64,000 nucleotides of DNA from contig NZ_JBINJF010000008.1 of assembly GCF_043951865.1 (NCBI RefSeq), positions 104,123 to 168,122 on the forward strand, in the 5' to 3' direction. Shown here one piece after another: positions 43,487 to 52,929 of the stretch (its first letter is position 1; each line of letters starts with the position of its first letter). The stretch is from JAMQKA01 sp043951865 (GTDB lineage Bacteria > Bacteroidota > Rhodothermia > Balneolales > Balneolaceae). A program made the position numbers and the translations under genes. The notes beneath the pieces were generated by a model. The model made no database searches, was not told the DNA's origin, and saw only the letters and a program-made list of their open reading frames with translations.

Positions 43487-44236
43487 GTGATGAAGAACAC
43501 GCTCTTACTTATCGTATCGGTCCTGTTCCTGGCCGGGGCCTCCCTGAACGATGCCCGAGAGGCCAATGAAGCCTACAACAACGGTAATTATGCAGAGGCC
43601 GAACAGCTGTATAAAAAAGCGATCGAAGCTGATCCCGAAAATGCCAAACTGTATTTTAACCTGGGGAATGCGCTTGCCAGCCAGGGAAAGCATGAAGAGG
43701 CCCTGCGCGTGTTTAAGCAGTACAAGACCATGACCGACGATCCCCGGCAGCAGGCTCTTGCCGACTACAACATCGGAAATATTTATACGGAGACCCAACA
43801 ATGGGAGAAGGCACTCAATTCATTTAAGGATGCACTGCGGTATCGCGAAGCTGACGACGATGCCAAGCATAACTTTGAGCTGGCCAAACTCAAAAAAGAA
43901 CAACAGGATCAACAACAGCAGAACCAGCAAAACAACCAGGATCAAAACCAGGACCAGCAAGATCAGCAAGATCAGCAGCAACAAAATCAGCAAAACCAGG
44001 ACAATCAGAATCAAAATCAGCAGCAGGACCAGCAGCAAAATCAAAATCAGTCGCAACAAGACAGCCGGGGAGACCAGCAACAAAACCAGCAGCAACAGCA
44101 GCGACCCAACCAGATAAGCCAGGGACAGGCGGAAAAGATTCTGCAGGCCCTCGAACAGAAGGAGAAAGAACTGCTGAAAGAATTCAAGAAAAAGAAAACG
44201 GAGTCGAGCAATTCTGAAAATGAAAAAGACTGGTAG
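43487..44236 (+). CDS. TPR protein with Q/N-rich tail (BatC-like)
   Basis: 249 residues. A signal peptide is followed by three TPR repeats ('ANEAYNNGNYAEAEQLYKKA', 'KLYFNLGNALASQGKHEEAL', 'DYNIGNIYTETQQWEKALN'). Residues about 140-205 are almost only Gln, Asn and Asp, then a charged helix follows. The layout and the adjacent BatD and BatE genes identify it as BatC of the Bacteroides aerotolerance system. BatC may assemble complexes in the periplasm. batD overlaps its end by 17 bp, so translation is coupled. Confidence 0.85.
   Translation: MMKNTLLLIVSVLFLAGASLNDAREANEAYNNGNYAEAEQLYKKAIEADPENAKLYFNLGNALASQGKHEEALRVFKQYKTMTDDPRQQALADYNIGNIYTETQQWEKALNSFKDALRYREADDDAKHNFELAKLKKEQQDQQQQNQQNNQDQNQDQQDQQDQQQQNQQNQDNQNQNQQQDQQQNQNQSQQDSRGDQQQNQQQQQRPNQISQGQAEKILQALEQKEKELLKEFKKKKTESSNSENEKDW
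43900..44108 (+). repeat. Low-complexity CAR/AAY tract encoding the Q/N-rich tail
   Basis: A tract of about 200 bp made mostly of CAG/CAA/AAC/GAT codons in frame inside the BatC-like gene. Such tracts are prone to length change. Confidence 0.8.
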
Positions 44237-46004
44237 CCTATTTCTGGGGTCACTTTTATTTTTACTGCTGTTTCCTGGCTTGACAGGGCGGGCCGCTGCA
44301 CAAGACCTGCAGGTTGAGGCGACCGTCTCGGAAACAACGATCTTCACCGGCGAACGCCTCACCCTTTCTGTCGAGATCTCCGGCAGTTTTAACAACGTAT
44401 CCCGCCCCGTGCTGCCCGATTTCGACGGGTTTCGGCTTTTGAGCAATACCCCGTCCACCTCACGCAGCTTTTCCTATGTAAACGGCGAAACCAGCACCAC
44501 CTACTCCTACCAGTACGCTCTTATCGCACAGGATGCGGGCGACTACCAAATTCCGTCGATCGCCATCGAAATTGACGGGACCGAATACCGCACCGACCCG
44601 ATCTCCGTTTCCATTGTAGATCGCAACACTTCGGCCTCTGATCCGGCGGCTTCCTCCCGGCCCGATATATTCCTCCGGCTCGAGGTCTCTGATGAAACGC
44701 CGGTAACCGGTCAGCAGCTTATCACCGACGTCGTTCTCTTTTTTAAAAGCGGACTTGAGGTCAACTCATATCAACCGGTGCCCGGCTGGAAAGCAGAAGG
44801 ATTTTGGAAAGAGGAACTGGAAAGCGGGCAGCGCCCCCGCGCCGAATCTGTCATTATTGACGGCGTGCGGTACCGCAAGGCCCGGCTGCTCCAGTTTTCG
44901 CTGTTCCCGACCAAAACGGGCGAACTGACCATCAGTCCCTATGAAATTGTGGTATCGGTTCGCTCCGCCTCCTCCCGGAGCGACCGGCTGGGAAGCATCT
45001 TTGGTGGATTTGGCACCAACCAACGGCGTGTCGAGCTTACGTCCGATCCCATTACCCTGCAGGTGGATCCGCTCCCGCCCATCGATGACGCCCATTATAT
45101 CGGGGCGGTAGGCTCCTTTGATCTCAGCCGCACCATCAGCACGCGGGAGACCATGGTGGGGGAAACGATCGAAATTGAGACCCGCATCAGCGGAACCGGC
45201 AACATCCCCCTGATCAGCAAACCCGGTTACGAGCTGCCCGACGGACTCGAAATTTATGATCCCCGGGAAACAAGCTCCCTGAACCGTCGAAACGGACAGA
45301 TCAGCGGAACCTCGACGTTCACCGACGTCGTCATTGCCCGCCGCCCCGGTACTTTTACGCTGCCCGCTGTTGACCTCGCCTATTACAGTCCCCGGCGCAA
45401 CAGTTACGTCACCGAAACGCTTCCTGAAATTACGTTTACGATAAATAAAAATCCCAACGCAGTTGCCGCTTCAGCACAACAGCAGTCTTTTGATATCCAG
45501 CCGGTCACGGGACTTGCCAGCTGGACTGCTCCAGCCGACAACAGCGTTTCCCTGCTGGGAGCGTGGTGGTTCTGGGGCGGGCTTCTTTTTCCCGCCATTC
45601 TTTTGCTTTTGGCCTACCGCTGGAAGCAATACCAGGACAGGATGAGCAGCGATCAACATTTTGCCCGTTCCCAAAAAGCCCTTGACAAGGCACAAGAACG
45701 CCTGCAGGAGGTCATCACCCAGTCTGAGGAGGGCGATATAAAAGGGGCATACCATTCGCTCTACAAAGTGATTACTGGATTTATTGGCGACAGGCTTGGA
45801 CTGCCTGAAGCGGGACTTTCCGATCAGGAATATGTTAAAAGGCTCGAGCAGAGCGATGTCAACCCGGAGCTTGTCAAAAACGTCAAGCTGCTGCTTGATA
45901 AATGTGCCAGCATCAGCTATGCTCCCGAAACCTCGCATGAGTATTTAAAATCGCACGTTGGACTGGCTGAAAAAATACTAAATAAATTGAAAAAGGATTT
46001 GTAA
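44220..46004 (+). CDS. BatD-family oxygen-tolerance membrane protein
   Basis: 594 residues. A signal peptide is followed by several beta-sandwich repeats ('TIFTGERLTLSVEISGSF', 'ISTRETMVGETIEIETRISG'), one membrane helix (about 465-485, 'WWFWGGLLFPAILLLLAY') and a cytoplasmic helical tail. This is the BatD layout. Bat proteins link MoxR-type AAA ATPases and VWA proteins to envelope stress or oxidative tolerance; the molecular job is not settled. The gene overlaps batC and abuts batE. The moxR, batA and batB partners are missing here. Confidence 0.9.
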   Translation: MKKTGSLFLGSLLFLLLFPGLTGRAAAQDLQVEATVSETTIFTGERLTLSVEISGSFNNVSRPVLPDFDGFRLLSNTPSTSRSFSYVNGETSTTYSYQYALIAQDAGDYQIPSIAIEIDGTEYRTDPISVSIVDRNTSASDPAASSRPDIFLRLEVSDETPVTGQQLITDVVLFFKSGLEVNSYQPVPGWKAEGFWKEELESGQRPRAESVIIDGVRYRKARLLQFSLFPTKTGELTISPYEIVVSVRSASSRSDRLGSIFGGFGTNQRRVELTSDPITLQVDPLPPIDDAHYIGAVGSFDLSRTISTRETMVGETIEIETRISGTGNIPLISKPGYELPDGLEIYDPRETSSLNRRNGQISGTSTFTDVVIARRPGTFTLPAVDLAYYSPRRNSYVTETLPEITFTINKNPNAVAASAQQQSFDIQPVTGLASWTAPADNSVSLLGAWWFWGGLLFPAILLLLAYRWKQYQDRMSSDQHFARSQKALDKAQERLQEVITQSEEGDIKGAYHSLYKVITGFIGDRLGLPEAGLSDQEYVKRLEQSDVNPELVKNVKLLLDKCASISYAPETSHEYLKSHVGLAEKILNKLKKDL

Positions 46005-46805
46005 GTGAGCGGCACCAAACGAGCAAAAAGTACCGGAACGGGGTTCCTCCTGCTACTTCTGATCGTCATGGGTATCTCTGCGATCCCCGGCCGGGCACAG
46101 GTAAGTGCACAGGCTCAATTCGATGAAGCCAATGAATACCTCGATTCCGGGAATTACCGGCAGGCGCTTTCAATATACAAATCGATCCTCAGCAGCCAAG
46201 AGGTTTCCGGTCCCCTTTTCCTGAATATGGGTATCAGCTACGTTCAGCTGGACTCGCTGGGCATGGCCAAGTACTACTTTTTAAAAGCCCGGTCCTTTGA
46301 AGAGACCCACAATCGTGCTGAAGAAGGACTACAATATGTATCATCTCGCTTCAGCCGGCAGTCGGCGGTACTGCCCAAGCTGCCGTGGGAGCGTTTTTTC
46401 GACTGGCTGGGTTCCGTTACCGGCCCCGCCAGCCTGCTGGGTATCGGCATCCTCTTGTTGAATGCGGGCGTCTGTGCATTCATCGCCGGCTGGTTCTTTC
46501 CGTCTGCATCCAGACCGCTGCAGGGCGGTGGCATTGGCACGGCCATTCTTTCGGTACTGGTCATACTTTCCAGCTTTTACCTGCAGCATGTGCAAAACCG
46601 CTACAGTCCGGCGGTGATGGTCCACCAACAGGCCGACGTGCTTGAACAGCCGGCGCCCGACGCCACGCTGATCAGTCAGGCTTATGAAGGGTATACATTT
46701 ACCGTTGACCACTCCCGCAGCCGGCAGCAACCCGGTTGGTCGTATGTCAGAATGAGCAACGGTCTTTACGGATGGATACCGAACAGTGAAATAATGATTT
46801 TGTGA
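46005..46805 (+). CDS. BatE-like TPR/SH3 membrane protein
   Basis: 266 residues starting with GTG directly after the batD stop (TAAGTG). A signal anchor is followed by TPR repeats ('FDEANEYLDSGNYRQAL', 'LFLNMGISYVQLDSLGMAKYY' in part), two membrane helices (about 145-165 and 178-198) and a C-terminal SH3b domain ('YSPAVMVHQQADVLEQP', 'GLYGWIPNSEIMIL'). It is the last gene of the batCDE unit. SH3b domains often bind peptidoglycan or peptides. Confidence 0.88.
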   Translation: MSGTKRAKSTGTGFLLLLLIVMGISAIPGRAQVSAQAQFDEANEYLDSGNYRQALSIYKSILSSQEVSGPLFLNMGISYVQLDSLGMAKYYFLKARSFEETHNRAEEGLQYVSSRFSRQSAVLPKLPWERFFDWLGSVTGPASLLGIGILLLNAGVCAFIAGWFFPSASRPLQGGGIGTAILSVLVILSSFYLQHVQNRYSPAVMVHQQADVLEQPAPDATLISQAYEGYTFTVDHSRSRQQPGWSYVRMSNGLYGWIPNSEIMIL

Positions 46806-46944
46806 ATGCAGCAGATTATGGGGTGAAGAGTACATCTTAAAGAATTTTTGACAAGCTATAACCTGTAACATTCAATTTTCAACCTTTCAACCCGGATTAA
46901 TCGATATTTTTTCAAGACGGTAACTTGAGATCAATAAAAACCCA

Positions 46945-48321
46945 ATGAATATGGAAGATGTCCAGGCGTATATCGAATCCAATAAAGAGAATTTCAAAGC
47001 AGAGCTTTTTGAGCTGCTGCGCATTCCCAGTATCAGCACCAGTTCGGCCCACAGGCAGGAGGTACGGAAAGCAGCCAATTTTCTGTTTGAGCAGCTGGAA
47101 TCGCTGAATCTCGACCAGGTCACCCTGTTTGAAACCGACGGAAACCCCATCGTTTACGGCGAGCTGACGACAAACCCTTCCAAACCGACCGTGCTCGTGT
47201 ATGGTCACTACGATGTACAGCCCCCCGATCCTGAAGCGTTGTGGGAGACGCCCCCCTTTGAACCCACCGTTCGCAATGGCGATATCTACGCCCGCGGAGC
47301 CAGTGACGACAAGGGACAGTCGTTTACGCACCTGAAGGCGCTGGAGTCTTATATCCGTTCAGGCACCGATTTTCCGGTGAATATCAAGTTCATATACGAA
47401 GGGGAGGAGGAGATCGGGTCCCCCCACCTGGTGCCGTTTATCGAAGAACACCGGGAGCTGCTGGCCTGCGACATGGTGTTGATCTCCGACACGGCGATGT
47501 TTGCCGAAGATACACCCTCTATCACGTACGGGCTGCGCGGACTCACTTATATGGAAGTGGAAGTGACCGGTCCCAACCGCGACCTGCATTCGGGGGTCTA
47601 TGGCGGAGCAGTGGAAAACCCGGCGATTGCACTCAGTAACATGATAGCCCAACTGATCGACGAAGAGGGACGTATCGCCATTCCCGGTTTCTATGATAAT
47701 GTGAAACCCCTGACAGACAAAGAGCGGGAGGCGTACAAAAAGCTTCCATTTGACGAAAAGGAGTACAAAGAGGAACTCGGGCTGAAAGCACTGGATGGCG
47801 AAAAAGGCTACTCCACTCTGGAACGTGCCTCGGCGCGCCCCACACTCGACGTAAACGGCCTTTGGAGCGGCTACCAGGGAGAAGGCGCCAAAACGGTGCT
47901 GCCATCCAAAGCGGCAGCTAAAATCAGCATGCGGCTGGTACCGAACCAGGACCCGAAAGAGATCGCGCGGCTCTTCAACGATCACATCAAATCGATAGCG
48001 CCAGAAACAGTGACCGTGGAAGTGACCGAGCACCACGGGGGACATCCCTCGATTACGGATCTCTCGTTTTACGGTCTTAAAGCAGCTGCCAAAGCTTTTG
48101 AAGAGATCTATGCAAAAGAACCGCTTTTCACGCGCGAAGGCGGCTCCATTCCCATTGTAGCCGACTTCCAACGGGTACTGGGAGCCCAGTCCATTTTAAT
48201 GGGCTTCGGCCTCAACAGCGATGCGATCCACTCCCCCAACGAAAAATTCGCACTGAAGGATTTTTACCGGGGCATCCAGACTTCAGCCAAATTTTTTGAA
48301 GTGCTGCCGGAGTACGGGTAA
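46945..48321 (+). CDS. M20-family metallopeptidase (cytosolic dipeptidase-like)
   Basis: 458 residues. Zinc-site residues lie in 'LVYGHYDVQP' (His88, Asp90), 'RGASDDKGQ' (Asp121/122) and 'YEGEEEIGSPH' (Glu154-156). The lid/dimer domain is at about 200-350, and 'REGGSIPIV' and 'SPNEKF' close the active site. This is the CNDP/ArgE/DapE clan; length and motifs best fit a non-specific dipeptidase that hydrolyses dipeptides in the cytoplasm. It stands alone after the bat genes and may have its own promoter in 46806-46944. Confidence 0.92.
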   Translation: MNMEDVQAYIESNKENFKAELFELLRIPSISTSSAHRQEVRKAANFLFEQLESLNLDQVTLFETDGNPIVYGELTTNPSKPTVLVYGHYDVQPPDPEALWETPPFEPTVRNGDIYARGASDDKGQSFTHLKALESYIRSGTDFPVNIKFIYEGEEEIGSPHLVPFIEEHRELLACDMVLISDTAMFAEDTPSITYGLRGLTYMEVEVTGPNRDLHSGVYGGAVENPAIALSNMIAQLIDEEGRIAIPGFYDNVKPLTDKEREAYKKLPFDEKEYKEELGLKALDGEKGYSTLERASARPTLDVNGLWSGYQGEGAKTVLPSKAAAKISMRLVPNQDPKEIARLFNDHIKSIAPETVTVEVTEHHGGHPSITDLSFYGLKAAAKAFEEIYAKEPLFTREGGSIPIVADFQRVLGAQSILMGFGLNSDAIHSPNEKFALKDFYRGIQTSAKFFEVLPEYG

Positions 48322-48334
48322 CATTCCTGTTTTT

Positions 48335-48376
48335 ATGTGCGACACACGCAGAAACGTGCGCCGCACATCCTTTTCA
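48335..48376 (+). terminator. Possible terminator after the M20 gene
   Basis: ATGTGCG and CGCACAT pair, with an inner CACG/CGTG stem. Only CCTTTTC follows, so it is weak. Confidence 0.4.
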
Positions 48377-48384
48377 GCATCCTT

Positions 48385-49779
48385 TTACCCAATAATTTCG
48401 CGGTAGCCGGTGCGGAAATCGTTGCGCTGGTCGAGCCAGGTGTTGGCATCCTCCAGGTTGGGCACCTTCATGTTTTCGGAATCCCACTGCAGACGAAGGT
48501 CGCGGTCACTGAACCGGATAGCCATATTTCCGACCAGCATGGTCTCAGTCAGCCTGGCAGCGTAACCAAAATGGGAGGATGTGCTGCCGTTCCCCTTGCA
48601 TGCGGCCACCCACTCTTCGTGGATCCCTGCCGCCCGGTCAACGGTCTGCTTAACCGAACCGACCTGGTTACCAAAAGATGCGGGGATAAACCGTGGATTA
48701 TTGCCATAGACATCGGCCATCAGCATGCCCTCACTTCCGTAAAAAATCATTCCGCCCCCCGGGGAACCCAGTGGTTCTCCTTCCGCCAGTTCTGCCGGTC
48801 GTGGTGGTGTCAGTCCCCCGTCGTACCATGTCAAGTCAACGGGTGGAAGGTCACCCCGCGCCGGGAACTTGTAGTTAACCATCGATCCCAGAGGAAAGGC
48901 TTCACTGTTAAACGGTGTGGAGCTGGCGTGAACACTTTCCGGCATCCCGAGATTGAGCGCCCAGTATGGCTGGTCCAGGATGTGAGCGCCCATATCCCCC
49001 AGCGCTCCGGCACCGAAATCCCATCGTCCGCGCCACGCAAACGGGGCTATATTGGGATCATATGGTCGATAGGGGGAAGGGCCTACCCAGAGATCCCAGT
49101 GCATCGTATACGGCGTAACAACCGTTCCGGAGAGAGGCTGTACATCCGAGCCCTGGGGCCAATACCCACGGGGACGGTTAGTCCAGCAGTCCACTTTTTC
49201 CACGGTCCCGATCACTCCCTGGCGAATATAGTCGACAATCTGATAGGTCCCCTCAAAACAGTGCCCCTGGTTACCCATCTGGGTGACCACCCCGGTCTCT
49301 TCGGCCACTTCAGCCATCCGGCGGGCTTCATAGATCGTACGGGTCAACGGCTTTTGTACAAAAGCGTGTTTACCCAGCTTCATGGCATAGATGGCGATGG
49401 CCGCGTGCGTGTTGTCGGGGGTGGCCACCATCACGGCATCGATCTCCTGCTCCTTGTCAAGCATCTCACGGAAGTCGACATACTTCTTCGCCTTCGGATA
49501 GCTGTAAAGCGTTTCAGCGGCATACTCTTCATCCACATCACAAAGAGCATAAATATTCTCCCCCAGCTCACTCAACGAGCGGGTGTTACTGCCTCCCATT
49601 CCTCCCACACCGATACAGGCGATATTCAACCGGTCGCTGGGGGCCTTGTAACCCGGACCGCCCAACACATGCCTGGGAACAAAAAAGAAACCCGCGGCGG
49701 CCAGTGCCGAGCTGTTTAGAAAGTCTTTTCGTGAAATTGATGATTGGTTCTTTGAAGCGTTATTCTTGGTGTCTTTCAT
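48385..49779 (-). CDS. Secreted Gfo/Idh/MocA-family oxidoreductase
   Basis: 464 residues. An N-terminal Tat-like signal reads 'SISRKDFLNSSALAAAGFF' (an Arg-Lys pair instead of Arg-Arg). Then comes the NAD(P)-binding fold 'ACIGVGGMGGSNT', with 'MVATPDNTHAAIAIYAMKLGKH', 'FVQKPLTRTIYEARRM', and a C-terminal substrate domain. Bacteroidota-like genomes carry many such exported dehydrogenases that act on sugars, inositols or glycosides; the substrate is not known. It stands alone. A weak hairpin lies between it and the convergent peptidase gene. Confidence 0.9.
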   Translation of the reverse strand: MKDTKNNASKNQSSISRKDFLNSSALAAAGFFFVPRHVLGGPGYKAPSDRLNIACIGVGGMGGSNTRSLSELGENIYALCDVDEEYAAETLYSYPKAKKYVDFREMLDKEQEIDAVMVATPDNTHAAIAIYAMKLGKHAFVQKPLTRTIYEARRMAEVAEETGVVTQMGNQGHCFEGTYQIVDYIRQGVIGTVEKVDCWTNRPRGYWPQGSDVQPLSGTVVTPYTMHWDLWVGPSPYRPYDPNIAPFAWRGRWDFGAGALGDMGAHILDQPYWALNLGMPESVHASSTPFNSEAFPLGSMVNYKFPARGDLPPVDLTWYDGGLTPPRPAELAEGEPLGSPGGGMIFYGSEGMLMADVYGNNPRFIPASFGNQVGSVKQTVDRAAGIHEEWVAACKGNGSTSSHFGYAARLTETMLVGNMAIRFSDRDLRLQWDSENMKVPNLEDANTWLDQRNDFRTGYREIIG

Positions 49780-50057
49780 ATAGTAGATCCCTGTTCGTTA
49801 TTATACCCGAGTGTTAAATTTGATGATTTCTTAAATTAATGTCTTTAACAGGAATAGCAAGCCTAAAATAAAATTCCGTTTTATCAGGAAGATAGAGTGG
49901 CTGGAAGGATTAAATCGTAACAGACCTATGGACTGTGATCAGGTTCCAAAAGCTCCACTGGCTGTTTGGCACACGGGAGGACAAGCAACAAAGGCAGGGG
50001 GGCACCCCGGGTTACCTCGCCAAGAGATTTATTCAAAATATTCGTGATACCTGCAGG

Positions 50058-51542
50058 CTAATAGCTGGAATACCGGATAGGCTCTCCGTCCCGGAAGTCA
50101 TACAGGGTAAGCTGACGCAGCTCATACCAGCCGGTCCAAAAATCGCGCAGGGCCCGAATATATTCCTGTCGCGCCGCGTCTTTCTCATTTTGGGCGATAA
50201 ACAGGTTCGTAATATCGATTTTCCCGATCAGGTATCGATTTTGAGCGACATCATACCGCCGCTGGGCAATGGTATCGGACTGGGCGGCCAGCAGCACCTG
50301 GTCTTTAAGCTGCAAAAACTGGCTTACCGTATATTCCACCTGCTGGTTAAACTGGCGTCGCTGGAATTCAATGCTGTTGGCGACCTCCCGCTGCTGGTTG
50401 CGCGCCGCATTGATCTGTGCCTGCTGCTTGCCCCAGTTAAAAATGGGAATTTCAAATCCCACGGTAATAAACTGGCGGTTTTCAGGGTTTTGATACAGCT
50501 CCGAAAACTCCGCCGAGGTCTGGTTCAAGCCGTAATTTGCCTGCAAGGTCGCCGTAAAATTACTTTCACTCTTGGCCTGGGCGTAGTTCCTGTCGGCCTG
50601 CAGCTCATTCAAACGGTAGCTGAGCGCTTCGCTGTTATTTTCAATCGCCATCTGCTTTGCCTCCTCTACACTGATATCCAGCTCCGGAAGTTCTTCCGGG
50701 GGCGTCACATTCAGTTCAACAGAGGTCGGGTACCCCAAAATTATCTTAAAGTCATTGAGACTTCGTTCATACTCCAGGCGCGAGCGTGTCAATTCAGCCT
50801 CGGCGTTCCGAAGGGCCAGTTCACTTTGCAGCAGCTCATTCTCGGCAATGCTTCCCACATTATACCGGCCTTGCGAAATCTGGTAGATCGAATCATTCCG
50901 GGCGACGTTAAATTCCGCATTCTCCAAGTTGATCTGGGCCAGCATAACATCGAAAAAGCGCTGAGAGACCGTTACTGCCAGCCCCTCCATATTCTCGATA
51001 TATTCCTTTTGGGCAATCTCGTACTGCAGGGGTTCAAGACGGGTGCGCCATCTGAGATTGTTAAAGCCGAAAATGGGCTGCTGGAACCCTACCACCAACG
51101 GCGTGCTCTGCCACAGGTAGGTATTTTCATCTTCAAAAATTCCAAGCCGGGTAACACCGGAGGAGACCGACAGGCGGCCGCCGGTCTGCAAAATATTCTG
51201 GTTTATGGAGATCGATGTAGATGCCTCCGACTGCCGACGAGATGAAAAGGTGACCGACCCATCATCCAGCACATTGGAAAATATGCTTTTATTAAAATTG
51301 GGAGCATCTCCGCTGATCGACAAGCCGGGAAGGAGGTCTGCCCGGTACGATTGAAACTCCCACCGGCTCGCGGAAAGCGCGTAGCGGGCTGCCTGGGCCA
51401 CCGGGCTCTGCTCCCGGGCAATGTCGATACAGTCCTGCAGGGAGAGAGTTCCAACCTCCTGGGCCGACTGCGCCCGGGCAACTCCTGAAGACAGTGTTAA
51501 CAGTGCTGCTAGTAGCGTGAATTTCCTGATCATCTTATTCAT
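50058..51542 (-). CDS. TolC-family outer-membrane efflux protein (MacAB-like operon)
   Basis: About 494 residues from the ATG at 51542. A signal peptide ('FTLLAALLTLSSGVARAQ') is followed by paired OEP domains ('LSLQDCIDIAREQSPVAQAA', and the periodic Gln-rich helices 'AQINLENAEFNVARNDSIYQ'). It forms the outer-membrane channel of the exporter encoded upstream. The start overlaps the permease stop by 8 bp. The longer frame to 51629 reads unrelated sequence inside the permease gene. Confidence 0.9.
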   Translation of the reverse strand: MNKMIRKFTLLAALLTLSSGVARAQSAQEVGTLSLQDCIDIAREQSPVAQAARYALSASRWEFQSYRADLLPGLSISGDAPNFNKSIFSNVLDDGSVTFSSRRQSEASTSISINQNILQTGGRLSVSSGVTRLGIFEDENTYLWQSTPLVVGFQQPIFGFNNLRWRTRLEPLQYEIAQKEYIENMEGLAVTVSQRFFDVMLAQINLENAEFNVARNDSIYQISQGRYNVGSIAENELLQSELALRNAEAELTRSRLEYERSLNDFKIILGYPTSVELNVTPPEELPELDISVEEAKQMAIENNSEALSYRLNELQADRNYAQAKSESNFTATLQANYGLNQTSAEFSELYQNPENRQFITVGFEIPIFNWGKQQAQINAARNQQREVANSIEFQRRQFNQQVEYTVSQFLQLKDQVLLAAQSDTIAQRRYDVAQNRYLIGKIDITNLFIAQNEKDAARQEYIRALRDFWTGWYELRQLTLYDFRDGEPIRYSSY

Positions 51543-52899
51543 GTCGTAAGGCGTGTACTGGATCCTGTTCTGCTGCTCGTTTGGCCGGGAAAAAGCCAAA
51601 GATAACCCCGATCGCCATCGCCACTCCAAAGGAGATGAGAATGGAACTCAGGGAAACGATCGTCAAAATACCGGCTGTTATCTCAATCAGGTAGCTGAAA
51701 GCAATACCCAGAAAAATGCCGATCAGTCCACCGGTGATGCTAATCGCAAGCGCCTCGGTCAAAAACTGGAGATGGATATCCCGCTTGTGGGCCCCCACGG
51801 CGCGGCGGACGCCAATTTCCCGGTAGCGTTCGACCACCGAGGCCAGCATAATATTCATGATGCCGATACCTCCCACGATCAGTGAAATGGAGGCGATTGA
51901 AGAGAGTACGATATTAAAAATTTCCTGCGTTCGCCGTTCCTGTTTCAGCAGAAGTTCAGGTACGATCACCTCAAAATCGATCACGTTGTTGTGGCGCCGC
52001 TCCAGCATATTGCGGATAATTTCGGCGATGGGAACGCTGTAGCGGGTATCGCTGACCTGGACAATCAGCTTGTCGATCTGGTGGTAATTGTTCACGGTGG
52101 ATTCGCCGCCCGGGGAGCCGGATCCATCCTGGTTGCTGCTGTTTTCATTTCGTTCTGCAGCAGCCTGCTGAATCTCCTGGCCGGTAACCAGCGACCTGTT
52201 TTTATACCGCAGCAGTGCCGAGGTGACCGGCACGAAAATATCGAGATTGTAATTGCGGATACCCAGGTTTTGAATACTTTCGGTCGTCAGCTCGCGCTTG
52301 CCCAGCACGCCCACAACCGTAAGCCATACATTCCCTGCTTTAATTCTCTGGCCCACCGGATCTTCGCCGGCAAAAAACCGGGTTTGTACATCCGAACCGA
52401 TAATACAGACCGGTTCGGAATTATCGATATGCATATTCGAAAATTTACCTCCCTGGACAATCTCAAAATTATTGATATCGAAATAGTTTTTGTTGACGCC
52501 CACCAGTTTGCCCGAACGCATCCGGCCGTTACGAATAAAAGAGGTCTCATAAATTATTTCCGGGCTGACATATGCCACCTGGGGAATAATCTCTTTAATG
52601 CTCTGCATGTCGGCAAGCGTAAGCCCCGGCGAATATTTGTTTTGTTCTTCCCGGAGAGAGGCCTCCTGCGATACTTCTCCCTCGAGCTGTTGTACCACGG
52701 GCTCAATAATTACGTTGTTGGTCCCCAACAGTTTCATCTGGCTCAGCACCTCTTCCTGCGCGCCGCGCCCGATGGCCAGCATGGCGATAACTGAGGCTAC
52801 GCCAAAAATGATACCGAGCGATGTCAGAAAGGACCGCATCTTGTTTTGGCGAATCGCGTCGAGGGCGATGTCCAGGTTGTATAAGATAATCTGTAACAC
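51535..52899 (-). CDS. MacB-type ABC transporter permease (FtsX superfamily)
   Basis: 454 residues. One N-terminal helix (about 20-45, 'MRSFLTSLGIIFGVASVIA') is followed by a large periplasmic MacB_PCD domain (about 50-300) and three C-terminal FtsX helices ('SIASISLIVGGIGIMNIML', 'RREIGVRRAVGA'-like loop). It lacks the N-terminal ATPase that full MacB has, and no separate ATPase gene is adjacent. It is the middle gene of an adaptor-permease-TolC unit, so it should be the mechanotransmission subunit of a tripartite exporter. Confidence 0.9.
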   Translation of the reverse strand: MLQIILYNLDIALDAIRQNKMRSFLTSLGIIFGVASVIAMLAIGRGAQEEVLSQMKLLGTNNVIIEPVVQQLEGEVSQEASLREEQNKYSPGLTLADMQSIKEIIPQVAYVSPEIIYETSFIRNGRMRSGKLVGVNKNYFDINNFEIVQGGKFSNMHIDNSEPVCIIGSDVQTRFFAGEDPVGQRIKAGNVWLTVVGVLGKRELTTESIQNLGIRNYNLDIFVPVTSALLRYKNRSLVTGQEIQQAAAERNENSSNQDGSGSPGGESTVNNYHQIDKLIVQVSDTRYSVPIAEIIRNMLERRHNNVIDFEVIVPELLLKQERRTQEIFNIVLSSIASISLIVGGIGIMNIMLASVVERYREIGVRRAVGAHKRDIHLQFLTEALAISITGGLIGIFLGIAFSYLIEITAGILTIVSLSSILISFGVAMAIGVIFGFFPAKRAAEQDPVHALRHE

Positions 52900-52929
52900 A
52901 GTCAGGCTCCTTCGTTAAATGAATAGTCT

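Noticed and set aside
43820..44458. Leucine-rich minus-strand frame opposite the BatC tail, resembling a membrane protein
   Set aside because: The leucine run is simply the complement of the CAG/CAA codons of the Q-rich tail.
48337..49719. 460-codon plus-strand frame across the Gfo/Idh/MocA gene
   Set aside because: Antisense shadow; the minus strand has clear NAD-binding and signal-peptide features, while this frame has none.
49935..51245. 436-codon plus-strand frame across the TolC gene
   Set aside because: Antisense shadow of an OEP-family gene; no family features.
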